IMG/VR virus record: IMGVR_UViG_3300031565_000293
Coordinates: 1 to 27,288 of that record
Source of the DNA: a virus
Direction: 5' to 3' (one strand)
DNA length: 27,288 nucleotides
The notes below the pieces were generated by a model. That model made no database searches. It saw nothing but the letters and a program-made list of their open reading frames with translations, and was not told the DNA's origin. This document shows, piece by piece, positions 6,533 to 13,859 of the stretch; the first letter of the stretch is position 1; every line of letters begins with the position of its first letter. The position numbers and the translations under genes were made by a program.

Positions 6533-7507
6533 ATGGCCGACGACAACAAACCCACCGCAGACCAGATCCAGTTCGCCCTGGATCTCGCCAAAGAGAAGGG
6601 CAAGGACTACACGAAGTCCAAGCTCCAAGGCATGTCTGGCAAAGAAGTTTCCGACGCCATTGATGCCATGAAAAAGGAGGAGACTGAAGCCTCCAGCAAG
6701 CAGGTCAGTTTCGCTCTTGATCTACTCAAGGAGCAAGGCAAGTCCAGTCCGTCCAAAGCCCAGTTGGAGAAGATGCCAGGGGCCGACATCTCCAAGCTCA
6801 TTGACAAGCTCAAGGGTTCGGACAAAACGGCCAATCAGATTGCCAAGACCATCAGGGATCAGATGGGTGGTCACCGTGGCATGATGATGATCGGGGCCAA
6901 GAACCTCAAAGCCCTTCCAAGGGGTCTGGCTTTCTCCTGGCCCAACCGTACACGGTCCAAAGGGAACTACGTCGAGATCACCCTGACAGGGCGTGATGAC
7001 TACGACATGGAGTTCTTCAACTGGGTGATGAGCAAAGGCAAGAAGCCGGTCAAGAAGTACCGTGGCATCTACGCGGACGATCTCATCCCCACGTTTGAGA
7101 AGCAGACGGGTTGGTACTTACGCATGGGTGCGGATAAGAGCGCTGGCATGTTCAATGGTTTGGACGCGGACCAGGAGCGCCTTGCAGAAGAACTCTTTGT
7201 GATGGCGTCCAACGACGGGTCGGCCTACCAGAAGAGGGACGCTGCTGGGGCAGTCAAGACAGCCATGCGGGAGCTTCGTCAGCAAAGGGTCCGAGACCTG
7301 GACCATGACATGAAGACAGCCACCCAAGCGGTCGTGAAGGCTTTGAAAGCCCGATGGCGTCAAAGTGACAAAGAGCATCGTCAAAACCAGAGAGCAGCCA
7401 GCATGAACAAGCAAGCCGTAGTCCAAGAAGCCATGAAACGAGCCAAGGCGGACCCGGAGTTTCGTAAGAAGCTCGTGGCGATGGTAAAGAAGCAGAAGCA
7501 GAAGTAA
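6533..7507 (+). CDS. Phage protein with duplicated T/S-x-x-Q module and C-terminal tag
   Basis: A 324-residue protein. Residues ~8-47 and ~54-94 are two copies of a small helical module: [TS]xxQ(I/V)xFALDLxKExGK, a linker, then [KM]xMxGxx(V/I)Sxx(I/D)xxxK. It resembles the small helical module often attached to phage and plasmid proteins. A second domain (about 115-200) contains IGAKNLKALPRGLAFSW, NYVEITLTGRDDYDMEFF and EKQTGWYLRM, which I recognise as a recurrent small domain of uncharacterised phage/bacterial proteins. The C-terminus is strongly basic and ends with DPEFRKKLVAMVKK (307-320), matching the tag at the start of two other proteins here. Function is unknown; nucleic-acid binding is possible from the charge. 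Confidence 0.7.
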   Translation: MADDNKPTADQIQFALDLAKEKGKDYTKSKLQGMSGKEVSDAIDAMKKEETEASSKQVSFALDLLKEQGKSSPSKAQLEKMPGADISKLIDKLKGSDKTANQIAKTIRDQMGGHRGMMMIGAKNLKALPRGLAFSWPNRTRSKGNYVEITLTGRDDYDMEFFNWVMSKGKKPVKKYRGIYADDLIPTFEKQTGWYLRMGADKSAGMFNGLDADQERLAEELFVMASNDGSAYQKRDAAGAVKTAMRELRQQRVRDLDHDMKTATQAVVKALKARWRQSDKEHRQNQRAASMNKQAVVQEAMKRAKADPEFRKKLVAMVKKQKQK

Positions 7508-7516
7508 GCTAGCCGC

Positions 7517-8185
7517 ATGGTTGCCGTCTTCGATCCCGCTCGTTGCTCCTGCATCGACAAAACTGAGAGCACGCAGATCTGGCGCGGCAATCTTCCGCTG
7601 AACAAGAACGGCGAGTTTGCTTACCACGAGATGGTTGTTGCTCTGGACATCGAGCCAGGGTGGCAGCTCATTGACGTGAGCCTCATCGACAACATCGAAG
7701 GGGCGGAACGCGATCAGTGGATGACCGAACTACTGACCTACGGTCTCCACCCCGTTATTTTCCCGTCTATCCCCAACACCCCTCCCCAGTTCAACCAACC
7801 TAACTGGGATCCTCGACGTTTGTTGGGGGATGGTGTCCATCTGAAAAACGGACTCGCACCCGGTAGCTGGGTTTGGTGGCAAATCGAGGGAGGGCACGAT
7901 GGGATCGTTCTCGGCCCCGAAACCAAGAGCTATAACTTCATCGGGCTCATCAAGTACATGGAGAAGCTCCGTAGCCTTGAAAACTCGGTGGTCTACATTC
8001 ATTGCATGAACGGTACGGACAGGACGGGAGCTGTCGTGGCTGCCTATGCCATCACGTACATGGACATGGATTTGGACCAAGCGATGGCGTTCGCCGATTC
8101 ACTCAAACCAGCAGGTGTGATGAACCCCGACTACCGGGCGTTGGTCAAAGCCTACTGGGAGTGGTTCGGTCACTTGGACCTGTAG
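7517..8185 (+). CDS. Tyrosine/dual-specificity phosphatase-like protein
   Basis: A 222-residue protein with the phosphatase loop IHC163MNGTDR169TG, an exact CX5R signature followed by the usual TG and a helix (AVVAAYAITYMDMDLDQAM). The family removes phosphate from tyrosine, Ser/Thr or phosphoinositides through a cysteinyl-phosphate intermediate. The general acid Asp usual upstream of the loop is not obvious; D133 in GGHDGIV is a candidate. There is no signal peptide or membrane segment, so cytoplasmic action is likely. The start ATG at 7517 lies 9 bp after the previous stop, with no clear Shine-Dalgarno site. The stop codon abuts that of the convergent GIY-YIG gene. Phosphatases of this type are uncommon in phages. 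Confidence 0.8.
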   Translation: MVAVFDPARCSCIDKTESTQIWRGNLPLNKNGEFAYHEMVVALDIEPGWQLIDVSLIDNIEGAERDQWMTELLTYGLHPVIFPSIPNTPPQFNQPNWDPRRLLGDGVHLKNGLAPGSWVWWQIEGGHDGIVLGPETKSYNFIGLIKYMEKLRSLENSVVYIHCMNGTDRTGAVVAAYAITYMDMDLDQAMAFADSLKPAGVMNPDYRALVKAYWEWFGHLDL

Positions 8186-8557
8186 CTACTTCTTCGGCTT
8201 CTTTTTGCGAGGATCTCCCCAAAGAGGATCGCTGACCCAGGGGTGGTCTGGCCCTTGGCCCCTACAAAGCTCTGAGTCGGCCGAAGACCACTTGACTCGT
8301 GCTGGCCCCCTCTTGGTCCGCTTGAGTTTCATCTCAGCTCTGAGTGCCTCTGAGCGGTCCTTGTAAGGTCCGAATAATGCCCGTGGCTCCCACGGCCTGT
8401 GCGTAGAGGTATAACGACCTCCGCCTTTAATTTCACCATTGTGCTGGCGCAAACGCCGCGCAGGGTTTGTTGTTGAGCCAACGTAATGGAAGCCGGGGAG
8501 AGGCCCACGTTTCCCAAAACGGGGCTCAAGGCTTTGAATGACGTAAACCCACCACAC
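8186..8557 (-). CDS. GIY-YIG endonuclease (small, single domain)
   Basis: A 123-residue protein of the GIY-YIG superfamily. WVYVIQS near the N-terminus corresponds to the GIY motif, and FHYVGSTTNPARRLRQHN carries the YIG-like YVG with the following catalytic Arg (R34/R35). A helix with Glu (EALRAEMKLKRTKRG) follows, as in SLX1/UPF0213-like proteins. These enzymes cut DNA. The start appears to be GTG (complement of 8555-8557), within the leader of the rightward gene at 8603. It is the only minus-strand gene between 3710 and the right end, and stands alone between two phage genes, as expected of a mobile homing endonuclease. The C-terminal ~30 residues end in a basic KKKPKK tail. Confidence 0.85.
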   Translation of the reverse strand: MWWVYVIQSLEPRFGKRGPLPGFHYVGSTTNPARRLRQHNGEIKGGGRYTSTHRPWEPRALFGPYKDRSEALRAEMKLKRTKRGPARVKWSSADSELCRGQGPDHPWVSDPLWGDPRKKKPKK

Positions 8558-8602
8558 AGAGTCACTTTACCGTCTATAGCCCGCCCCTGGATAGGAGCCG
8601 TC

Positions 8603-9811
8603 ATGTCGATCAACAAAGCCATCCTCAAAGTCGCCCAGGCGAACCCTGAGTTCCGTAAGGCTCTAACTGCGGAACTCAAGAAGGCGCGAAATACCGTCCC
8701 GCCTCTTGAGATGAAGTATTACGACCTTGGTGACTTTGGAGGAACTCAGCGTTCGTTGCAGAACTGGGTGTTGGAAGTCGGTGGTCCCACTTGGCGCATC
8801 AAGGATGATCTGAAACGCGCCAAGCTGCGGTGGAATCCTCAGACCAAGATCTGGGAGCTACGGGCCACGCTTTACGCTGCCGGCATGATGGGACGACCCG
8901 CTCAGAACTTTGAGCGCATCCGCAAGATGCAAGAAGTTGCCCACAAGATGCTCAAGCCGGTCATCGAGGCTGAGAACAACATCATCGAAGCGGAGAACGA
9001 GGGTGTTGCGGGTCCGGCCAAGAAAAAGACCATCCGAGAGCTTGTCCAGTTGGTCCGTCGAGATGAGCGTGTTCGCAACTCTTTGAAGGACAACTACGGG
9101 GTCACGATGGAGTACGACTTCAAGGGTCGATACAGCCCAGCAGGCACAGAGCCCCAGCTTATCTTCGTGGGTGACACCTACTCACTCCGAAACATCTTCA
9201 AGAAGTTTGGACTCCGGTGGGAACCGTCCAAGAAGGGATGGAAAATCCCGCTCATGGAGTATGAGACGGTCAAGAAGCAGTTGCTTCCCGCTGTGATGCG
9301 CGAGTTGAAGACGGCATCGACGAAGACCGCCAAGATCCGTCCTGAGACTCCGATTGAGAAAGCGGTGTGGAACGCTTGGGACCATTTTGAAGGCACGGAG
9401 AAGATTCGGGACGCTGCGTCCTACCTGACGGTCGTGGGAAGGACAGGGCTCTCCGCCAGCACTTCGGAGGCTGCGGATGATGAGCCGAAGATTGGAAAAC
9501 TTGGCGACCAAATCAGTAGATCCACGAAGGCAATGGAACGGCAGTCCCGTTCGTGGCGCACAGCCTACAACCTTGCTCTTGAGGGAAAGATCGAACTGGA
9601 CCCCAAAAGGCTCGCCGGAGACCTGGCCAAGACGCTCAAGGCCATTCGGGCCACCCATTTCAAACTTACGCAGTTGATGATGCTCGTTGCTAGCAGCACG
9701 GACACAGCCCACGCTCCGTACCTGAAGACCGATGTCGACCAGGCATTGCGCGCGTCGGACTCGACCATCACAGCGTTTCTAGCTGCCATCAAGTTGGCCG
9801 CACGAGGTTGA
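8603..9811 (+). CDS. Phage protein with two Lys/Trp 'RWxPxxKxW' modules and N-terminal tag
   Basis: A 402-residue protein. The start at ATG 8603 is chosen because of ATAGGAG just upstream (8591-8597); an in-frame ATG at 8486 would overlap the opposing GIY-YIG gene. Residues 6-28 are a close copy of the N-terminal tag of the protein at 5349 (NPEFRKALTAEL). Two modules of the same type follow: residues ~56-88 (IKDDLKRAKLRWNPQTKIW) and ~172-225 (LRNIFKKFGLRWEPSKKGWK). They resemble the small DUF5710-like module in which a Lys-rich helix is followed by RWxPxxKxW. The C-terminal half is helical, without recognised motifs, and ends in AFLAAIKLAARG. Function is unknown. The stop overlaps closely with the next start. 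Confidence 0.7.
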   Translation: MSINKAILKVAQANPEFRKALTAELKKARNTVPPLEMKYYDLGDFGGTQRSLQNWVLEVGGPTWRIKDDLKRAKLRWNPQTKIWELRATLYAAGMMGRPAQNFERIRKMQEVAHKMLKPVIEAENNIIEAENEGVAGPAKKKTIRELVQLVRRDERVRNSLKDNYGVTMEYDFKGRYSPAGTEPQLIFVGDTYSLRNIFKKFGLRWEPSKKGWKIPLMEYETVKKQLLPAVMRELKTASTKTAKIRPETPIEKAVWNAWDHFEGTEKIRDAASYLTVVGRTGLSASTSEAADDEPKIGKLGDQISRSTKAMERQSRSWRTAYNLALEGKIELDPKRLAGDLAKTLKAIRATHFKLTQLMMLVASSTDTAHAPYLKTDVDQALRASDSTITAFLAAIKLAARG

Positions 9812-9812
9812 G

Positions 9813-10457
9813 ATGAACAAGCTCTTTCCACTTCCTCTCCTGCTGTTGGCGGGATGTCCTGGTTTCACTTACGACGCTCCTCGTCCCCCAACGTGGGATG
9901 ACGAGTGCAAGATGTCGGAGCCCTACTACATGGACTTGGCAAGGGGGACTCAGTTCCTCGCCAAAGAGGGAGAGATTCCCTCTGATCCAGAAAAGGCACT
10001 GGCAGCGGCCAAGAAGTACATCGCGGACAAGAACGTCGACATCGAGTACAAGGCCGACGGCATTGAGGATTGGTCGAAGTTCAACACGACCTTCCCGACG
10101 GTGGTTTACGTCACCAAGGATTTCGATCAATCCCAGATCGAGATGCAGGCAGTCATCCTCTGGCACGAGATTGTTCATCTTCGTGAGTACAAGGAGATGA
10201 AGCCCGCGGTGTTCTTTCAGCACTACGCTTTCGCAGAGGGACGTTGGGCTTTGGAGGTCCAAGCGTACCGGGAGAGTTTTCGTGTGATGCGGTTGCTGGG
10301 GTTGTCCGAATCAAAGATCCGATCCCAGATGAGGGATCAAGCAGAGAGCTTGTACGAGGGCTACGAACTGGGCCAGGTCAACGAGAACAGCCCAGGGATC
10401 CCCAAGAAGTGCGCTGTTGATGTCGCCATCGACATCTGGATCACAGACATCCCCTGA
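9813..10457 (+). CDS. Lipoprotein zinc metallopeptidase-like protein (HExxH)
   Basis: A 214-residue protein. The N-terminus MNKLFPLPLLLLAGC is a classic lipoprotein signal with lipobox L12-A13-G14-C15, so Cys15 is probably lipidated and the protein anchored in a bacterial membrane. The zinc-peptidase motif H118-E-I-V-H122 lies in VILWHEIVHLREY, preceded by hydrophobic residues as in zincin peptidases. A later EGRWALEVQAYRES segment (about 142-155) could supply the third ligand Glu. It begins 1 bp after the previous stop, so translation is probably coupled. In a phage it may modify the host envelope after infection, for example superinfection exclusion or peptide trimming; this is inference. 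It is unlikely to be a structural protein. Confidence 0.75.
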   Translation: MNKLFPLPLLLLAGCPGFTYDAPRPPTWDDECKMSEPYYMDLARGTQFLAKEGEIPSDPEKALAAAKKYIADKNVDIEYKADGIEDWSKFNTTFPTVVYVTKDFDQSQIEMQAVILWHEIVHLREYKEMKPAVFFQHYAFAEGRWALEVQAYRESFRVMRLLGLSESKIRSQMRDQAESLYEGYELGQVNENSPGIPKKCAVDVAIDIWITDIP

Positions 10458-10474
10458 GTTGCGTATAGTTGGCG

Positions 10475-11020
10475 ATGGCTCGTTCGTTCATCGTTACCCG
10501 CGCAGATCTGGAGGCGAGGTATCCCGATGTGGAGTTGGGTGACTTTGAGCCGACCCATGCTGCGCGTATCCGAGGCTACGAGCACTGGGACTTTGTAGAG
10601 CTGCGTCCCGAAGGTTCAGCCGGGGTCAACTACGGCTACGAGCCTGGTAAAGAGTCCCCGACCTACGCGGAGATCCCGAGTGGGAAGTGGCAGCACCTCA
10701 ACGCTGCGGGCATCGTTGAGTCCGACATCATTCGTTGGGATGAGAACTGGATTCCTTTGTACGAACGGGATGGTCACGTCTATTTTGTTGAGAGCGGTGA
10801 AGACGGTCCAATCAAGATCGGATGGTCACAAGATGTGGAACGTCGCATTGCAGAGTTGCAGGTTGCAAACGCGCACAAACTCAACCTCTTGGGCGTCGTT
10901 CCCGGCACGATGAAAAACGAGGGCGAGCTTCACGCAAAATTCGCTCACATCCGTATGGAAGCCGAATGGTTCCAAAATACGGAGGAAATACACGAGTACC
11001 TCCGAAAAAATGGACGGTGA
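10475..11020 (+). CDS. T5orf172/MUG113-type GIY-YIG superfamily protein
   Basis: A 181-residue protein. The C-terminal half (from about residue 101) is a T5orf172-like domain of the GIY-YIG superfamily: HVYFVESGEDGPIKIGWSQD, then VERRIAELQVAN, LLGVVPG, GELHAKFAH and EWFQNTEEI, all in the family's order. The N-terminal ~100 residues (MARSFIVTRADLEARYPDVE) are not recognised. Related domains occur as stand-alone phage nucleases and as tails of restriction-like proteins; DNA binding or cleavage is likely but not shown. TTG at 10469 is an alternative start two codons upstream. The end overlaps the next ORF by 11 bp. Confidence 0.75.
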   Translation: MARSFIVTRADLEARYPDVELGDFEPTHAARIRGYEHWDFVELRPEGSAGVNYGYEPGKESPTYAEIPSGKWQHLNAAGIVESDIIRWDENWIPLYERDGHVYFVESGEDGPIKIGWSQDVERRIAELQVANAHKLNLLGVVPGTMKNEGELHAKFAHIRMEAEWFQNTEEIHEYLRKNGR

Positions 11021-11309
11021 AGTGCCTATACGCTTGCCTAATTGGCAGGCCCTTATGAGCATCCCCGACAACCCCTGGCTGGAAGGCTTCCATTTCGAAG
11101 TTCATTGTCCGGGGAACGGGTACTCAATGAATTACATTTGGAAGGAAGCGGTTGAGGAACAGTCCCTTCCAGACGAAACGAGTCTCCAATTGGGATACCC
11201 CTACGGCAAGCCAAAGCCAGCACCAACAGCTTCACACCCGCATTCGATCCTTGCGGGGGATTATCTCATTACCGAAAACGGCGAGATCATTCTTACTGAC
11301 CGCAGGTAG
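11010..11309 (+). CDS. Small protein of unknown function
   Basis: A 99-residue protein overlapping the end of the previous gene by 11 bp in another frame. An alternative start, ATG 11055, would give 84 residues and remove the overlap. The protein has an aromatic-rich front part (NPWLEGFHFEV, MNYIWKEAVEE), a Pro/Lys middle and a C-terminal beta-hairpin-like ending (GDYLITENGEIILTDRR). No family was recognised. Its tight position in the rightward cluster and good codon use support it being real. Confidence 0.5.
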   Translation: MDGEVPIRLPNWQALMSIPDNPWLEGFHFEVHCPGNGYSMNYIWKEAVEEQSLPDETSLQLGYPYGKPKPAPTASHPHSILAGDYLITENGEIILTDRR

Positions 11310-11325
11310 AGTGGGGGGTCTGTAC

Positions 11326-11622
11326 ATGTCGAATTTAAAGCGCGACACGAAAGTGAAAGTCGAACCCGAAGTGAAATTCGGCGAGTTCGCAAATGCGTTT
11401 CGTGTGGTCGAGGAGGCAGGAGACGACTGTTTTCTCGACTTTTTGGTCTACTCCGAGCAAGAGCAGGAGGCCACTGTGGTCTCCCGAGTCCGCATTCGGC
11501 GCGAGTTTTTAGGTGCCATCTGCGATCGTTTGGGGGAGGCTATGGTCGATTTTTCGACCACAGAGGGGACAGACCCCCCTAAAAACGACGTTTTCGCCAA
11601 ATCCGGTAAAATGGTCCATTGA
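11326..11622 (+). CDS. Small acidic/charged protein of unknown function
   Basis: A 98-residue protein starting at ATG 11326, preceded by a G-rich ribosome-binding stretch (GGGGGG at about 11314-11319); the frame is open further upstream, but that part overlaps the previous gene. It contains KVKVEPEVKFGEFANAF and an alternating charged/hydrophobic segment (DDCFLDFLVYSEQEQEATVVSRVRI) that looks like beta strands. No family was recognised. Confidence 0.55.
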   Translation: MSNLKRDTKVKVEPEVKFGEFANAFRVVEEAGDDCFLDFLVYSEQEQEATVVSRVRIRREFLGAICDRLGEAMVDFSTTEGTDPPKNDVFAKSGKMVH

Positions 11623-11648
11623 TCTCGTTTTCGGCTGGAGTGGGTAAG

Positions 11649-11684
11649 ATGAAACTGCCCGCGATCTCCGCGACGAGGATTTGA
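11649..11684 (+). CDS. Possible 11-codon leader peptide
   Basis: ATG 11649 lies 8 bp after GGAG (11637-11640) and is followed by ten codons (KLPAISATRI) and TGA at 11682-11684, three bases before ATG 11688 of the large downstream gene. Such an arrangement could couple translation, but an ORF this short can arise by chance. Confidence 0.25.
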   Translation: MKLPAISATRI

Positions 11685-11687
11685 CGA

Positions 11688-13412
11688 ATGTCGGACGTAG
11701 AATACGAATCAGGAGCCTTCCACGCTTATCGCGCAACCGAGACGATTAACATCGGCGCGATTGACACGCAGACGAGCGGTTACAACGTCAAAAAAGATGA
11801 AGTGTTCCGGTACGACGGCGACACCATCATTTTGAAAGACGGCCGCGAGTTCCCCGGCATCACGCAGATCCGTGGAGCGATCAAAGCGGGTTGGTTTGTC
11901 GATGCTGCGGACACGGACTCCATCTACCGCCCGAAGTCCGCAAACATCCAAGTGGGTGAGTCCGAGCAGCGTGGACATACCAAAACACCAAAGCACCGCA
12001 TCGTTGTTCAAGAGGCTGAGGATGCAGTAGCCGGAACGGTCGCTGCACGAACAGCCCACCGTGAAGCAAGCCACCAAGCGATCTCCACAGGCGTCCCTGT
12101 CATGGAGAGCCCTGAAGCACAAGCGGTGGTTGCTGCCCAACCGGTACGAGCACCAAAGCCCGTGGCTTCTGATGAAGAGATCTTCGAAATGCTCGACGCA
12201 GCAGGTTCGGACATCCTTGAGCAGTTGAACGAGATGGTTGGTCTCAACTTCGATGCCCAGGTGTTGTTCAAGAGCGGCGACCGAGAGATGGACCTGATTG
12301 CCGGTGTTCTTTCAGAAGCGGGAGACGAATGGCTCAAAGAGAAAATCTGGGAGCACACGCCTGACGACTCCGAAGAGGTAGAAGACTCTGACCCCGCAGT
12401 CACTGTCCGAGCCAAAATCGAAACAGACCTGCTGGGGATGTTCTCCATGCTTGATGAGCTGGATGAGGTCGAAGAGGCTCCCAAGCCTCGTTCCCGACAA
12501 AAGGCAGTAGCCCCCAAAGCAGCAGCTCCCGCACGGCAACAGCCGAAGTTCCCAGTACGTGAAGAGGAGCGAATTTCGATGCCCATCAAGAAGGCGGACG
12601 AAGACACCCAAAGCGGGGAAGTCATCGCCACTGTTCCCAAACGACTCGTCGTCGAACAGGAACAGTCTGTCAGGATGCGCAACGTGGCTCCTGCCAAGCC
12701 GGCACAAGAACCCCGTCGTGGCTTCTCAGGCGCCATCGTGGTTTCCGAAGATCAACGTGATGTTGGACAGATCAATTTGTCTGAGACCGCTTCACGTAAA
12801 TCCATCGACGCTTCCGCCGAAGTTGTACAAACCCCGGCTGATGGCGTTCGCATGGCTTCCAAGGCCCAGGTCGGACCCAAGAAGCGTCAAGTGGTGGTCT
12901 CAGGGGAAAGTGAGGGCGTGGCCGTTGGTCGGGTTCTTTCACCCACACACACGCAGTTCAATGCCAAGCAAGTGGCGAGCGCGACTCCAAGCCAGATCGC
13001 CAACATCGAAAAGGGCAAACAACTCAAAATTGAGAAGTACGAAGTGGAAGTGGCGGAGAGTACCCAAGTCCGTACTGCTTCTACTGCTGTCGCCACAGGT
13101 GATGTGCAGGAGGTCAAGGCGGGAGAAGAACTCACCGACATCCTGCCTGATGCTGCAACGCCCCCAGCCCCTGAGCCCAAGGTTTACATCCATCAGGACG
13201 ACGACCCTGCTTTCGCTACCGTCAGAATGCTCATTCCTGACTTCAAATGGAACAAAGAGCGTCGTTGGCAGGATCGAGTTGAAGATGCGATGAAGCACGC
13301 CAAAAACCCTCAGTACATGAAGGGCATCCTGGCGGTCGAAACGGAGATCGTGCGCGATAAGATCAAAGAACGGCTTGTGGAGTTCCTTCAGGGCACTTCC
13401 AAGACAAACTAG
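11688..13412 (+). CDS. Probable virion protein with long low-complexity middle
   Basis: A 574-residue protein. The N-terminal domain (about 1-85) contains VFRYDGDTIILKDGREFPGI and QIRGAIKAGWFVDAAD, a pattern I associate with uncharacterised virion proteins of large phages. The middle (about 100-480) is low-complexity, rich in Ala, Glu, Val, Lys and Pro, with an acidic patch EEVEDSD near 226-232, and is probably flexible. The C-terminal ~60 residues (FKWNKERRWQDRVEDAM, then a helical VETEIVRDKIKERLVEFL) form a compact domain. The start at 11688 follows GAGGA at 11675-11679. It begins the block of probable virion genes that continues to 16703. The exact role is unknown; a head-interior or scaffold-like role fits the disorder but is inference. 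Confidence 0.65.
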   Translation: MSDVEYESGAFHAYRATETINIGAIDTQTSGYNVKKDEVFRYDGDTIILKDGREFPGITQIRGAIKAGWFVDAADTDSIYRPKSANIQVGESEQRGHTKTPKHRIVVQEAEDAVAGTVAARTAHREASHQAISTGVPVMESPEAQAVVAAQPVRAPKPVASDEEIFEMLDAAGSDILEQLNEMVGLNFDAQVLFKSGDREMDLIAGVLSEAGDEWLKEKIWEHTPDDSEEVEDSDPAVTVRAKIETDLLGMFSMLDELDEVEEAPKPRSRQKAVAPKAAAPARQQPKFPVREEERISMPIKKADEDTQSGEVIATVPKRLVVEQEQSVRMRNVAPAKPAQEPRRGFSGAIVVSEDQRDVGQINLSETASRKSIDASAEVVQTPADGVRMASKAQVGPKKRQVVVSGESEGVAVGRVLSPTHTQFNAKQVASATPSQIANIEKGKQLKIEKYEVEVAESTQVRTASTAVATGDVQEVKAGEELTDILPDAATPPAPEPKVYIHQDDDPAFATVRMLIPDFKWNKERRWQDRVEDAMKHAKNPQYMKGILAVETEIVRDKIKERLVEFLQGTSKTN

Positions 13413-13433
13413 CTGTTTCGGTTTTCCGCCAAT

Positions 13434-13459
13434 GGGCCGCCCCCTAGTGAGGGCGGTCC
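13434..13459 (+). promoter_or_regulatory. GC-rich hairpin directly abutting a start codon
   Basis: GGGCCGCCC (13434-13442) pairs with GGGCGGTCC (13451-13459) in a 9-bp stem with one G-U pair and an 8-nt loop. It ends one base before ATG 13461 and occupies the place where the ribosome-binding site should be. No T-run follows, so it is not a standard terminator. It may restrain translation of the next gene or mark an mRNA processing site. Confidence 0.5.
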
Positions 13460-13460
13460 T

Positions 13461-13859
13461 ATGTCTCCTACCAAACAAGCAGGAAGCCAAGCCGGCTGGG
13501 CACTTATCGCAGGCGGCGTGAATACCGCCCGTGTGGATGTCCATCGTCTTCATCAATTGATGATGAAGGTCCAGAAACTCGTCGATACCTCAAAAGAGAG
13601 GGAGCACCTCTACCAAGTAGCGGGTGATTTGCTTAGTGCGATCCCGGCCACGATTGAGAGGATTGAAGGCCAGCTCGATGAGACGAGTTACGCCTTATCG
13701 CTCATGGGCAAAGAGCACCTCAAGGATCGTCTCCCCGTCTCAAGTCGAGCAATGGTGGATGCCACGGTCGAAGGCACCTCTGCTTTTGGTCCCCCTATGC
13801 TTCGTGGGACAGCCCAGCGTGTTGCTGCTCGTTGGCTTTTGAAGCAACAGGGCAAATGA
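13461..13859 (+). CDS. Small helical phage protein with C-terminal RVAARWL tag
   Basis: A 132-residue protein, mostly helical (VDVHRLHQLMMKVQKLVD, LLSAIPATIERIEGQLDETS), with the C-terminus GTAQRVAARWLLKQQGK. The last part shares RVAAR[WY]L with the end of the next gene product. It has no recognised family and no visible Shine-Dalgarno site because a hairpin sits in front of the start. The stop codon overlaps the next start (ATGA), so the two genes are translationally coupled and their products may act together in the virion. Confidence 0.65.
   Translation: MSPTKQAGSQAGWALIAGGVNTARVDVHRLHQLMMKVQKLVDTSKEREHLYQVAGDLLSAIPATIERIEGQLDETSYALSLMGKEHLKDRLPVSSRAMVDATVEGTSAFGPPMLRGTAQRVAARWLLKQQGK

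Noticed and set aside
12008-12736. 242-codon minus-strand frame inside the low-complexity gene
   Set aside because: Ser/Ala-rich translation with no motif, lying wholly inside the plus-strand gene; typical of antisense reading of Ala/Glu/Asp-rich codons.
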